The notes beneath the pieces were generated by a model. It was not told where the DNA came from. It did not search any database and saw only the letters and a program-made list of their open reading frames with translations. The position numbers and the translations under genes were made by a program. DNA of 64,000 nucleotides from NCBI GenBank assembly GCA_039111635.1, contig JBCAQO010000002.1, positions 2,604,001 to 2,668,000 on the forward strand. Direction: 5' to 3'. The DNA comes from Heterobasidion occidentale. Its lineage: Eukaryota > Basidiomycota > Agaricomycetes > Russulales > Bondarzewiaceae. The first letter of the stretch is position 1, and the number at the start of each line of letters is the position of its first letter. Shown here one piece after another: positions 23,758 to 35,175 of the stretch.

Positions 23758-25325
23758 CATCGTCTCCTTGTCAACACACGGCGCTTGCAGCAGCTCAGCG
23801 CTCAGCGGCGGCATCAGATCCCATCCTGTCCTCACGCCTCGGGGCCTGAAGGCGCGAGTGCGCAGGGCGCAAAGCCCGGAACATTTAGCCCTCCGAGCAC
23901 TGCAGCACGCCCTTCTCTCCCCCTCCTTCCTTTGCGTGCTCGGAAGTCTTCGAAGCTCGCGAACCGTCGCGCCCGCCCACCACGATCTTCTCGCATCGCG
24001 TCCCGATCCAGTATGCACGTCGCCTTCTCTGTCTCCTTCTCCTTCTCTCCTCGTGCTCCGTTCCGTCTCTCGCCATCCCTTTTGCGGGTCCAACATGCTC
24101 CCTGGAGTATGCGAGCGACAGTCGAAACGCCCAGTGCGTCTAGCAAGGCCTTTGTGGCGTCCGGCGACGTCCGGGCCCTGTCCAATCCCGGCACCGGGCT
24201 CGGACCCCCGGTGCCCGCCCGACCTCAGTTCACGACGGGCCTCAATAGCCTCCAGATCTCTGATACACATCCAGCGCCCTGACAGGATTCTCCGGAATTC
24301 CGCGAGAAACGGTGCGCCTCCCGCTCTCGTGTTGGGTCTGGGGCTGCACGAGGCCTCGGAAAGATCGTCAGCGAAACGACTTTGCTCCTTGGAGATCCCT
24401 GCCCATCGATGCTGGCTACTGATGCCGCCTGTGACCGGTTGACCTTGGGTTTCTCTTTCTGTGCTTCGGCACCGCGCGGCGCGGCGCGCATGTGGTGCAT
24501 CAGTCATCCCGCCGATGACGATCTGCAGCAGACAAGAGCACTAGTAGAGCACCCCCGATGGGCTTCGCCGAAGATACAAACCTTCGACGGGCACCCAAGT
24601 TTTACCCGTCGTTTGCTCCCGTCATGGACGAACGCGCAGCTCCTCGCCGCTGTCTCTTTTGGCCCTATCGGCTGACTTGCCCCAGGAACACACGTACGTA
24701 CGCACGCGCCTGATTATGCACGCAGACCTGGCCTATGACGCAGACGCAGATACAGACAGACCAAGGGGAGCCAGGGGCCCCACATGGACCCAATGCGTCC
24801 GACGCTAGCCTCCCGACGACGAGCGTGGCACACAGACCAACGGGTGCCACCGAGTGACGTGCCCACGCGGCGGGCCTTCCATGCGCCCGTTCCACAGCGG
24901 ACGAGCAATATAGCGTTGGTGATATAATACGCACCCGTATCGTCAAGCACGACTCACTCGTTCACGCACTATCTGGCCACGCCGAGATCGGCATCGGCAC
25001 CGGACGGCCCTCTCCGTCTGGCTCTCCGCCATCCCATCCCATCCCATCGGTTTCGTCAGCGCTTCAGCCCTCGCGTTCCACCCAGACCGACGACAGCAAA
25101 GACGGCAGGCGGCACGCCTCATCCCGCCGCCCCGCCTTCCATGGAGGCCTCGACGGAGCTCGAGGTCCGCACGGCAATGGCTGGCTGGCTGGCACTGGAG
25201 AGAACTCTGGAGAACTGCGCAGGACCCCCCTGAAATAGCCAGGACCAGGCGGACACGTACGTGGCCCCTCTTACGCACGCCCGCGGTTCCCCCGGCGCGT
25301 CCCCATCCAGTTCGCGCGCGCGCGC

Positions 25326-25342
25326 GAGAGAGAGAGAGAGAG
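25326..25342 (+). repeat. AG dinucleotide run
   Basis: Uninterrupted GAGAGA tract of about 17 bases following a CGCGCG string; non-coding. Confidence 0.8.
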
Positions 25343-25925
25343 CCGTGGACATGCGCGCGCACATGCGTGCACACACACGCGCGCGTTCGAGCCCCGCAAC
25401 GCAATATATCCATTCACAGCGCCCCCGTGCCCGTGGGTCGCATGCCCGCCCATTTACCCATTTGCCCATCTATCCATCCACCCACATCCAACCTTCCCTA
25501 GGTAGGATGGAAGGATGGAAGGAAGGGAGGGCAGTACGTATGCTCCCGGCGCCACACGACACTCGTACGTACACGCGCGCGCCCCCGCACGCCCTCGCGG
25601 TTTAAGCTTTCATATCTTCCTTCAGAACCTCGCAAACCCGCCGCCGCCGACCGATCGTCCAGCCTCACCGCTGTTGCCGCCGCCCAATCTCCCCGCGTGC
25701 GCTTACGGCTGGCGGTAGCGGCGAACAGTGGCGAGCAGTGGCGGACAGTGGCGCTTCTTTGCTTCTCGGCAGACCCAGCGCGTCGTACGGCGACAGGATG
25801 TGGCAAGCGACAGCTCGAGCGGGGACGGGGCCATCTCGCCTTCGATTCTCAAGACACAACGTAAGCCTACCACCCACCACCACCAAACCACTGCCAAAAA
25901 AGAGAGCGCGGGCATATTCGAGACG

Positions 25926-25996
25926 GGTGTGTGTGTGTGTACGTACGTATCGTGCGTATGTGTATATGTGTATATGTGGGTGCGTGTATATATATA
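25926..25996 (+). repeat. GT / ACGT / TATG / TA compound microsatellite
   Basis: A GT run is followed by ACGTACGTAT, then GTATATGTGTATATGTG and a TATATATATA stretch. Alternating purine-pyrimidine throughout, a candidate for Z-DNA or cruciform formation. Confidence 0.8.
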
Positions 25997-26369
25997 GCGA
26001 ATTGAATGGGACAGACAGAAACGGACCTCGATCGGGGGCCCCCGTCGGAGGATCGAGTGACCGACCAGAGATTGATTAGCACCGCACACCCGCTTCGGGG
26101 ACCACCGCCAGCATATTACCGTATCATCATACCACCGTCAGAAAAAAAACGCGAGCCGCGAACGAGCACCTTGAAAGAGCGGAGCGCACATGAGATCCCC
26201 CATCGGCCCGCCGCCTCAGCGTCTCGAGCGGGAGACCGCGATCACCTTTACTTTACTTCCCAATTCCCAATGGACACAGAACACGCGGTCGCGGGACCCT
26301 CTTCCCGCCTCTCCATCCTTTTTTCAGCGTGCGCCCGCGCGCCACTCGTTGGCGCGGGCCCGGCGCGTG

Positions 26370-29300
26370 CTATGACGAGTGCGAGTGCGAGTGCACGTGC
26401 GTCGACGGGCTAGCGGGCGCAGGCGCGCCCGCCGCCATCCGCGACAGGTCCTCGGTGATGACCTCCTTGATGTTGCGGATGGGCTCGCCGCGGATGACCT
26501 TCTTCACCTCCTCCATGTCGAGCGTCTCGTGCTCGATGAGCGCGTTCGCGAGCTGGAAGCGCCGGCACCACCAGCGAGCAGAGCGAACAAGCGATCCCGG
26601 GCGTCCGTCAGCCACGGCGAAGGGCGATAGGGCAGATAAGTACGCACCCGGTGCAGCTCTTGCTGCTTGGACTTGAGCAGCTCGAACACGCGGGCCTGGC
26701 CGGCGCGCAGGAGGCTATCGACGCACGACCGAAAGGGGGGCACCGACAAGGGCAAAGGCGTCGGGCGCGGATCGGCGCGGCGCACAGACGAAGAAGCAGG
26801 CAGAGAGCAAAGAGGGAGCGAAGGGAGGAGGGAGTCAGCAGGCGCGCTCATGGCCCCAGAGGGCGCAGACAGATGGATGTAAACGGGCATATTAAAGAAT
26901 GAGCCCAGAGCACGCCCACGCGAGCCCACGAGCCCGCGCGCAGACGCGGACGTGGGCGCGCGCCGAGGCGACGGCCGCGGGCAGCCATACGCGGCTCGCG
27001 CCTTCGTGGAAAGAAGCCTCGCGCGTGGAGCTCGAGCTGCCCGCTTGGGGCGGCCCCAGCACTAGGCGCATTTGGCAGCGCACAGGCTTCGCGCGCGTGT
27101 GCGTGAGGCTCCGATAAGGGGGAACGTAAACGCGGAACGCGTGCGTCGGTCGAATGAGGAAACGGAGGCACCGTTCGTGGAGGGAGGGGTAGATAAAATA
27201 AATAAATAAAATAATGCGCACCCTCGCACTTCGCTCTCGATGTCTTCGCGCTTCGACGGGCTGATGATCTCGTCGCGCTCGTTCAGATAGACCGGCCCGA
27301 TCTTCTCAGAGTATCCAAAGTTCTGCACACAGTGGTCAGCAGTGCGGCGCGGCGAAACCCGACGGGAGCAGAACAGGGCGCGGTGGGCGGGTGGGGTTGT
27401 TTGGCAAAAAAAACGCGCACCTTGACCATCCGTGTGGCGACGGCGGTCGCATGCTTCAGGTCGGATGACGCCCCGCTGGTCACGTTCTCGCGTCCAAAGA
27501 CTGCATTTCTCCCAGTCAGCACGCGTACGAAAGCGGGACGAAGAAGCTCTGGCTCACTCAGCTCTTCTGCGGCACGTCCGCCCAAGGACACGTCGATGTC
27601 GGCCAGGAATTCCTTGAAGGTCACGCTCAAGCGGTCGTTCTCGGGGAGTTGCGAAGTCTGACAGACATCACAGAGCGAGGTGAGCCATCATCGGCATGTC
27701 TGGTGAGCCCGCCAGGACGTACCACGCCGAGAGCGTGACCGCGAGGCACGCAGGTCACCTTGTGCAGCGGCATAGAGCCGGGAGTGTAGAGGGCGGCGAG
27801 GGCGTGACCGCCTTCATGGTACGCGGTGAGCTTTTTTACGTGTTCATCGATGTACTGGCTCTTGCGCTCTGCGCCCATGACGATGCGGTCCTGAAGAGGC
27901 GAGCGGTCGGTCGGTCGCCGTGCGAAGAAGGAAACAAAGTTTAGGAAAAAAGCGAACCTTGGCCCACTCGAGATGTTTCGAATTGACCTCCTTGGAGCCC
28001 TCTTTGGACGCCTGGATGGCCGCTTGGCTATACGGGGACGCGTGAGCAGGGCGCGGCGCACGAGGGCAGCAGAACGGGGCACGCACTTGACCATGTTCTG
28101 GAGATCTGCGCCGGAAAAGCCAGGAGTGCCGCGGGCGAGGATCATAGGGTCGACATCTGCGCGGGAAGGGTGAGCGAGGTGAGTCGAAGCGAGCGAGAGG
28201 GAGAGGACCGACCGCTGCCGATGACGACGTCGGTCATATGGTGCTTGAGGATCTGCGAGCGCCCCCGGATGTCGGGGAGCGGGACGGCGATGTGCCTGTC
28301 GAAGCGGCCTGGCCGGACGAGAGCCCTGCCGGGGAGTCAGTCGGGGACAAACACGGACACACAGCGGGACACGCACTCGTCGAGGCTCTCCGGGAAGTTC
28401 GTGGCGGCGATCACGATCACGTTCTCGTCCTGGAGGAAGCCGTCCATCTCGACCAGGAGCTGGTTCAGCGTCTGCTTCATGTACTGCTGGTCCCGCGCGT
28501 TCCGCTTCCCGCCGATCGCGTCCAGCTCGTCGATGAAGATGATCGCCGGCTGCTTCTTGCGCGCCGCCGCGAACAGCTCCCGCACCCGCTTCGCACCCAC
28601 CCCGACGAACATCTCGTCAAATTCAGACCTGGGTCGTTCGGTTAACGCCCGGCCCTGCAGAGGAGTACACGTCGGCCTGGACGTACCCAGAAGCAAACAG
28701 GAACGGCACGCCCGCCTCGCCCGCGACCGCCCTGGCCAGCATCGTCTTACCCGTACCGGGCGAGCCCGTGAGCAAGATGCCCTTCGGCAGCTTTCCGCCG
28801 AGCGCGGCGAACATCGTCGGGTCCTTCAGGAACTGCACGACGTCCTGCAGCTCGTCCTTGGCCTCGTCCACGCCGTGCACGTCGCTGAACTTGACCGGCT
28901 TGTGCGACTGCTGGGCCTCGAACTCGGATTGCCGCGGTGCCTGCTTGACCAGGCCGGAGTTCTCGAGGAGGACCGCGAGGATGGTGAGCGTGACTGGGGG
29001 GTCGCACGTCCGTCTGAGCCGCGCGTGTGAAAAGGAAGCAGACGAAAGGGCTCACAAAAGGCACCGACGCAGACGAAGACGACGAAGCGCGCAAACTTGG
29101 GCAACCAGGCTCCCTTGGCTGCGAGGACAAAAAAAGATCTCGGTTCACGGACGACGGGGAGTCATCGGAGCACGTACGTTCGCTGACCAGGACGTGGATC
29201 GGATTGGTGCTGCCGCCTGCGCCTCCGCCCATTGCAGTAGCGAGCTTGGCCATATCGGCGGTCAGAGGCTGGCCCGGTGCGCCGCTGGACACAGGGGGCG

Positions 29301-30057
29301 AGACCGTCTGACCGGCGAGGATAGCTTTGGCGATTTCGTCGCTACGAGAGGTCACAGGAGCCGGAGGAGCGTCTGTTGCCGAAAGGGACGAAGGCGACGT
29401 TGCTGCGGATTCGGAGGTCTGGGATGCGGGCGGCGGGGACGCGTGTGCGGCGAGGAGCGATTCGCGCCTGCGGACGGCGGGGACGACGGAGGCTTCGTGG
29501 TTGGTGTGCATCAGAGACTGGACGTAGAATTCAAAGGCCTTGTCCGATTTGAGGAGCGGTGAGGTCGGTTCCTGTGCGAAAAAAGCCAGTGAGCACACGC
29601 GGCGCGGGATCGCTGCGCGGGGGCGCGGATGGCGAGGGAGAAGAAAGGTGCCACGTACGAACTCGCACATCCTCTCCCAGCGGGCGGAGATGAGCTCCCA
29701 CCCGGCCGCGACGCGGGTGTCTGCGAGGGCCTGGAAGAGGACGAGCTGCTTTGTGACGTCTGCGGGGTTGGCGTCTGCGTCTGCCTCGATGCGGGCGACG
29801 TGGGCGACGGCGTGGGCGGACGGGGTGGGTTTATTGGGGCCAAGGCCGAAGACGGAGCCGAGAGAAAGGTCGCGACGGGCGCATAGTGCGAGGATCGGGG
29901 AGGGTGGGCGGAGGGGGGCGGAGCGGAGGAGGGAGGGAGGGATGGGGTGTGTGTGATGGGAGAAGGAGCGGGCGAGCAAGGGAAGGATGAGAGACGAGGG
30001 ATGGGAGGGTGGCCGTGCAGAGTTGCGCAGGACGCGCAGGATCTGGACGACTAGCAT
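26370..30057 (-). CDS. YME1: Mitochondrial i-AAA protease
   Basis: ATP-dependent zinc metalloprotease of the inner membrane facing the intermembrane space, degrading misfolded and regulatory proteins. Fourteen exons: 30057-29659, 29571-29178, 29118-29056, 28993-28687, 28628-28377, 28325-28213, 28156-28087, 28027-27958, 27890-27723, 27657-27558, 27500-27421, 27322-27222, 26714-26648, 26552-26370. The presequence is [18 protein letters not shown]; a single membrane span ([13 protein letters not shown] then LTILAVLL) sits in exons 3-4. The AAA domain shows [14 protein letters not shown], Walker [15 protein letters not shown] (Ser where Pro is usual), [13 protein letters not shown], Walker [16 protein letters not shown] and [16 protein letters not shown]. 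The protease domain has [12 protein letters not shown] (HEXXH), [19 protein letters not shown] and [17 protein letters not shown]. The tail ends in a His/Ser repeat (HVHSHSHSS). The intron 26715-27221 is about 507 nt against roughly 50-90 nt for the others. Frame intact. Confidence 0.96.
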
Positions 30058-30215
30058 GAGCTGTGTGGATTGGAGAGCAGGAAAGAACACATACGAGAGA
30101 GGACATCGGCCACGACGTTGACGGTCGCGGAAGAGCCAGCGTCGCTTCGGCAAGCTTATGTCACCCGCGTGAGCCCAGCCACCGCGTCCTTACAAGCCTC
30201 CCTCAGCCGCTGCCC

Positions 30216-31477
30216 ATGGCCGACGCACACACCACCGCCCTCTCTCTCCTCGCAGAGCACACCGCCGCAGCCAGCGCTGCCCTCGCACGTGCCCCCGCCC
30301 TCGACGATGCCGTCCCCGCCCAGCCCCTCCCCGCCCTCCGCGCCGACCTCCTCGCCCTCCTCGCCTCATCTACTCCGACATCACAAAGACCTCCCTCGCC
30401 CTCAACCCCGACGCCCCCGCCCCCACCGCCGCCCTGACGCCCCTCGCCGCCCTAGCGTCCCACACCGCCACCCTCGCCGCCAACGCCGCCGCCTTCCGCC
30501 CCCACCCCCACGGCGCGTCCCTCGCCGCCGAGGTCCGCCGCCTCGCCCGCGCCGTCCTCGACGCCATCCACGAGCTCGCCCAGGCCCACCTCGCTCTCGC
30601 CCGCGCGACAACATCGCGCGTGAAGAACAGCGCCGCAGGACAGGAGTACCTCGTCCGCACCGCCGCCGTGCACGACCTCATCGATCGCGCCCGTTCCACC
30701 GGCCCTCACGGGCTCTCAAAGGACAACATCCACGCCGTCCGCAAGCTCTGGGTCGCCCAGGGCGATCCCATTACGGACGCCATCGCCGAGCTGAAGGACG
30801 TCGTCGACAGCGCAGACGACGACGACGACGCTGCAGATCTCGACGGCAGCCCCGATCTGGACGACGGGTGGGACGACGGCGTGCTCCAGCTCGGCTCTAG
30901 CAAAATCCTCCCCGAGCAGCGCATGCTCGCAGAGTCGGTGCGCGCGCTCTCTCTCTCAGCTTATCCGCGCTCCCGACGGCTCTCTGACTTCTGCCTCCCC
31001 CGCGCGCCGCGTCCCACAGCTTCGTCCCCTCCTCCAGCGCACCGCGACGCTCCACAAACAAGTCGGCGCCCTCCTCCTCATCTCGCCGCCCCTCCCGATC
31101 CTCCCAGCCCCGCCGCCGCCCGCCGCCCTCGCCGCGCTCCTCGCCGCCGCCTCCGCGCTCTGCGCCGCGTCCGACGAGCTCGCGTCCCGCGTCTACTCCG
31201 CGCCCGACGACCCTGCCGACTTTCACGCCGCCCGCGCGGGGTTCGCACGCGCGCTCGAGACGGTCGCGCGTGTCGTCGATGGGTTCTGGCCAGACGAGGA
31301 GGGGGCGGACGCGGGCGCGAGGCGCGAGCGGGGGACGAGAGAGGTGGAGGCGGAGGCGGAGCAGCGGCGGGCCCGCCGAAGGGGAGCAGGCGGTGGTTCC
31401 GGGCCCGGTTCGCGCAGCTGTGCGAGGATGTGACGTCGGTAGACTGGCCGCAGAAACGAACGACCGACGCGTCCTGA
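30216..31477 (+). CDS. GCIP (cyclin-D1-binding protein-like) domain protein
   Basis: Probable member of the GCIP / Grap2 and cyclin-D-interacting family, helical proteins whose animal members bind cyclin D; a role in fungi is not established. ATG at 30216 gives MADAHTTALSLLAEHTAAAS, followed by TLAANAAAFRPHPHGASL, VLDAIHELAQAHLAL, SAAGQEYLVRTAAVHDLID and KDNIHAVRKLWVAQGDPI, an acidic linker (DSADDDDDAADLDG), then IPEQRML-type ILPEQRMLAES. An intron at 30937-31018 leads to a Leu/Ala-rich second half (LRPLLQRTATLHKQVGALLL) and a conserved end RWFRARFAQLCEDVTSVDW. Two one-base gaps are needed: about 30362-30366 (LALL to LIYSDITKT) and about 31369-31371 in a G run. The promoter is shared with Yme1: the start codons are about 160 bp apart. 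Confidence 0.7.
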
Positions 31478-32255
31478 TTTCTCGCGTTCGCGCGCGCGCA
31501 CGGCCGGTGTCAGTCGGGCTCTCTCCCGTTCGCTCGTCAAGGGCGAGAGGCGAACTCTTGGGATGCACGTCTGATGGCCGCGAGGCTGCGATGGTGTTCT
31601 CGAGACAGAACCGAGGCACGCACGCGCGCATACAACAAAAAGTCTCGTATCGCCCCTTCACAAGTCCGACGCAGACAAGACCGTCGTCAGATCCTCACGA
31701 TCCGCCGGAAGGCGAAGTACCGAAGCATTCACAAGAGCACGAACACAGAACCCGGAAGACAATAGTGCGCGTAACAACAAAGAGTCTATGATTCCAAATC
31801 CAAATCCAAATCCAAATCCCTATCCAATGGGATAGGCGTCGACTCGACCAGGTACAACGACAACAACGAACAAAAACAAATAGTCCAGCAACTACTACGT
31901 ACACGCGCGCTCGGGGTCGTGAGAAGGCGTGATCCGAATACAACAGTGGGGGCAAGGGAGAGAGGTCCAGGTCCATCGACGTGTCCAACGCGTGCGGAAA
32001 AAAAAAGACAGATCCGCACGTCGTAGATGCGCTCGTAAATAGAATATCATACTTAAACGAAGGGGCCTCTAGGAGGCGCATTAAGATACCGCGAATCCAA
32101 AAAGCTAGGAATGTCTTCCGGGTGGGTAGCGAAGCCGTGAAAGATCGTGCGCGAACTCGAGCGTGTCCGTGGAGAGGAGAAGAGTCCAGCGGGGCGCACC
32201 CGCGATCCAGGAGTTTTCGTTGTTCGCGGAAAGAATGAAGAGCGCCGTGCGGCTC
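31478..32255. other. Convergent intergenic region and compositional boundary
   Basis: About 0.78 kb between the 3' ends of the GCIP-like gene (+) and the GH5 gene (-). It contains a CCAAAT hexamer repeat and marks the place where the window turns from very GC-rich to moderate composition. No gene was seen. Confidence 0.55.
31794..31819 (+). repeat. CCAAAT hexamer repeat
   Basis: Four tandem CCAAAT units followed by a degenerate CCTATC, non-coding. Confidence 0.8.
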
Positions 32256-34543
32256 TTAAGGCGATACCCCGAGCTGCTGCGCCGCGTTCGAGAGCGTCGC
32301 CTGTTCTTGGTTCAAACCGACTCTGCAGTTCCGAAGAGGGCGAGTGAGCGTCAAAAAAATAGTTCAGACGTCCCTCCCAAAATCCTGAAAGAAGAACGCG
32401 ACGCACCCTTGCACGCTGTACCCGTCGTTCGGCGACTGCCCCAACGTGCCCGTCGAGTCGTTCGTGTTCTGCACCGGCAAGACGCCCAAGGGGATGAGCG
32501 TCCCCTGCTGCTGCGTCAGGTTGTTCGCCGTCCACTGGTACTGCACCAGGCCCTGCACGCCCGCGTCGATGCCTGCCTGGAGCCACTGCTGGTACGCCTG
32601 GTCGCGCTGCTGGTCCGTGGCGCCGACGCCGAGCGTGCCCGTGCTCGTGTTGCCCGTGTTCGCGGCGGTGGGGAAGGACGGGAGCGTGCTGTTGAACGGC
32701 ACGAAGAACGGGCTGTTCTCTTGCGTGACGACACCGAAGCCCGTGAGCGCCAGGGGCTTACCGACGCTGCGCAAGTCATCCCATCAGGATCTGATCGCGA
32801 GGAAGAGAAGAAAGATGGACACGGGGAAGAGGGGGCGGAAAGATACGTGACGCTTGTCGAGTAAGGAAAGGACGACCATGACAGGAAAGAAAGAGGTAGA
32901 TAAGATGAAACATAGACCCACGCTTGAGCAGAAGCCGCATTACTGTTGATCCAGTTGATGCCCTCTTGTAAGGTGGCATTGAAGTCGAAGCCTGTGTTCT
33001 GCGTGTTGTCGGAACCCTGCCCTAGCGTGCTGTAGTTGTTCTGATCAGGGAACAGCTGGAACGAGCCGAATCCAATGTCTGGGATATTGAGGATGTCCTG
33101 GCTGTCGACGCCCTGCGAGCCATCAAACGCCGACCCCACCCCGCTGTCCTGCCTCTTTGAAACACCTATGAAGTTGGACCGGCTGCCATCAGGGGCGCTA
33201 CGAGACTCGCATGGAGGAGTACTTACCGGACGCCGTCCAGCGCCCACGGATCTTAACCCCCTCTGCTGCCGGAGAGGCGAGGCGAATTTTGCGACGCTTG
33301 TCGGCGATATCACGCATGAGACGTGCCTTGGTCATGACCCCACTGACAGAACGACGCCGTGCATTTAGAGCACCCGGGGCAGGAGACGGCCTAGCCGCAG
33401 GCGCAGGCGGGTTGAGAGGGAACAGCTTTGGGCAGAACGGGCACTGGAAGCCGTGATTCCTGCACGAGGAGGATCATGAGAACCTGATGTGCAGCAGAGG
33501 GCGCAACGAGACTTACCCAGACGAGACCAGATGGTTAGGATCGATCGAGCGCACGAAGCTCGAGACATTAGCGTGCCAGTTCGTGATGGTCAATGTGTTA
33601 CAAGAGTCGCTCGCGGCGAGGGAAGAGCTGCATCGTGGGTCGTTGGCGAGCTCCCATGCAAAGACTGCGGGACTGTCAATGAATCGGGTGATCACTTGTT
33701 TCGTATAATTCTTGAAGATGTCCATGATTGTGAAATTCGCGTAAAATTCGTCGTGCTGCTTGTTCAAACCAAACTCGCGAACATAAGCGTCCATTCCACC
33801 TATCGATCCACCAAGTCGTAAGCATCCATCCGACAGACCTTCGCAACGTAACCTGTGTGACTCGCTGCACTAACCGTATGTGTTCGACAGGAAGTTGCGC
33901 GGGAGACTAGAATTCCCTTGGTCGCTGCGACGAACAATCGTCACCTCCGAGGAGTTGTCGATCGGGTTCCAGTTATTTGTCAACGAGAACAACACGTAAA
34001 TCCCATGCGATTGAGCTAGCTCGACGAACTTGTCCAACCGCTGAAGGCCATTGGTGCCATTGTTGATCGATGTCGTTCCGTTGACGATCAGCTGGAGCCA
34101 AGTGCCATTGACAGGGATGGCTGTGACATCTGATGAACAGCGATCGTTTTGAGCGTTTGCTGCGATGCTCAGGCACCGTTTTGCGAACGCACCATTGAAT
34201 GCCCAAGTCCTGACCACCCTGATACCAGCAGCAGACATATTCGCCAAGGTGCTGTTGATATCATCCACAGAATTGAGATATGGCAACCAGTACGCGTTTG
34301 TTCCAATGAACTTGAACTCGCTGTAGGATTCGAAAGTGAGTTTTTTCGATCCTTTAACGAGAAAAAAACCCGTAGATAAAGATAGGCCACGCACCTTCCA
34401 TTGACCTGGAATTGGCCATTTTCGGCCTTGACGAACAGCTCGCTGTCGGTTTTCCAGCGTTTTGCGACGGTTCGTGAAGGGGTCGTTGCGGCATACACGG
34501 AGAGCGCGTTCAAGGCCACGGTCAGCCAAGTGGAGCAGCGCAT
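32256..34543 (-). CDS. Secreted GH5 mannanase-like protein lacking canonical catalytic Glu
   Basis: Resembles GH5 endo-beta-1,4-mannanases. Exons: 34543-34395, 34320-34193, 34129-33876, 33799-33517, 33459-33227, 33165-32922, 32766-32407, 32322-32256. Signal peptide MRCSTWLTVALNALSVYA, then KFIGTNAYWLPYLNSVDDIN, GIRVVRTWAFNDV and HGIYVLFSLTNNWNPI as in GH5 mannanases. The acid/base block reads FAWELANDPRCSS with Asp where active enzymes have Glu (N-E-P), and the nucleophile block reads LALTGFGVVTQ where a Glu normally precedes F-G. Between them, after HLVSSGNHGFQCPFC, is a basic Pro-rich insert (ARPSPAPGALNARRRS, then RLMRDIADKRRKIRL). The C-terminal half has IPDIGFGSFQLFPDQNN and GLVQYQWTANN. 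All splice phases agree. It could be a carbohydrate-binding pseudoenzyme or use other catalytic residues. I recall similar N-D-P forms in other basidiomycetes, unverified. Confidence 0.85.
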
Positions 34544-35175
34544 GGCGATATGACCTCTGAGGAAGGAAGGGAAGGGGGTCTAAACACAAGAACTTCATCT
34601 CATGCGTGCTCGTGCTATTTATTCTGGACCGTCCATGGCTCGGTAAGAGCAGGTGCCTGAGGCGATGCTTCGTTTGCCGCCCAGGAAAAGGTTTCATGAT
34701 CCCGTGCGGGGGCCCTCGACTGGTTCATGGGCATGAGGCGCTTCTGCGCTGAAAACGTCATGGAACAGCATCGAACGGTAGCTCGAGCCGCGGCAGAGCC
34801 TCTGTGCTCTAATCCTGAGATGAGCTGATCGGAAAACACGCGACGCCCGAAACCGCTGTACATTTGATGGCTGATGGAAACACTTTTGACGCGAGTCGAG
34901 ATATCGACTATCACGCAGAACGCAGCACAGTTCGCGCAGACAAGGCTGCAGAACATACAATGGGGGTGAGACAGGCTTCTAAAACTTGCGCGTGAGAGAT
35001 CTCGATGTGGAGGAACGTGTGACAGCGTGGAACTCCGCTTGAGATCCCGCAGAGTCCCGATGACGCTCGATCGGTAATTTCAATTTCGCGCGGATGCAAT
35101 ATTCCGCAATATTGCAGCATCCGTGGTCTCGTCAGCCACCAGCAGCCACCGCGACTTCCAGTCCATCCCAGGACG
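34544..35175. other. Divergent intergenic region, no gene seen
   Basis: About 0.63 kb between the GH5 gene (-) and the TPR-like gene (+). A 20-base near-palindrome built on GCAATATT lies at 35096-35115, about 60 bp before the start codon at 35176. TAAATAGC on the minus strand near 34614 could be a TATA site for the GH5 gene. Confidence 0.45.

Larger units (their letters stand above)
21970..26369. other. 4.4-kb gene-poor region, no gene recognised
   Basis: No conserved protein block, rRNA or tRNA was found on either strand. The part 22430-24100 is pyrimidine-rich on the plus strand with several long but low-complexity open frames (for instance 23534-24442) that look like composition artefacts. 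Simple repeats are frequent: GTCGTCC units near 23722-23757, an AG run at 25326-25342, and a GT/TATG/TA block at 25926-25996. Downstream of 25,900 the base composition drops towards AT. Both flanking genes are on the minus strand, so the left part could hold a long 5' leader of the Cys-rich gene, and the rest a long non-coding RNA or regulatory DNA. Confidence 0.5.

Noticed and set aside
23534..24442. Long open frame of about 300 codons on the plus strand
   Set aside because: Composition is driven by C/T-rich and CGTC repeats, several overlapping frames are equally open, and no family motif, splice pattern or presequence supports it.
25137..25230. 29-codon frame starting MEASTELEV
   Set aside because: Too short and unsupported by splice sites or similarity.
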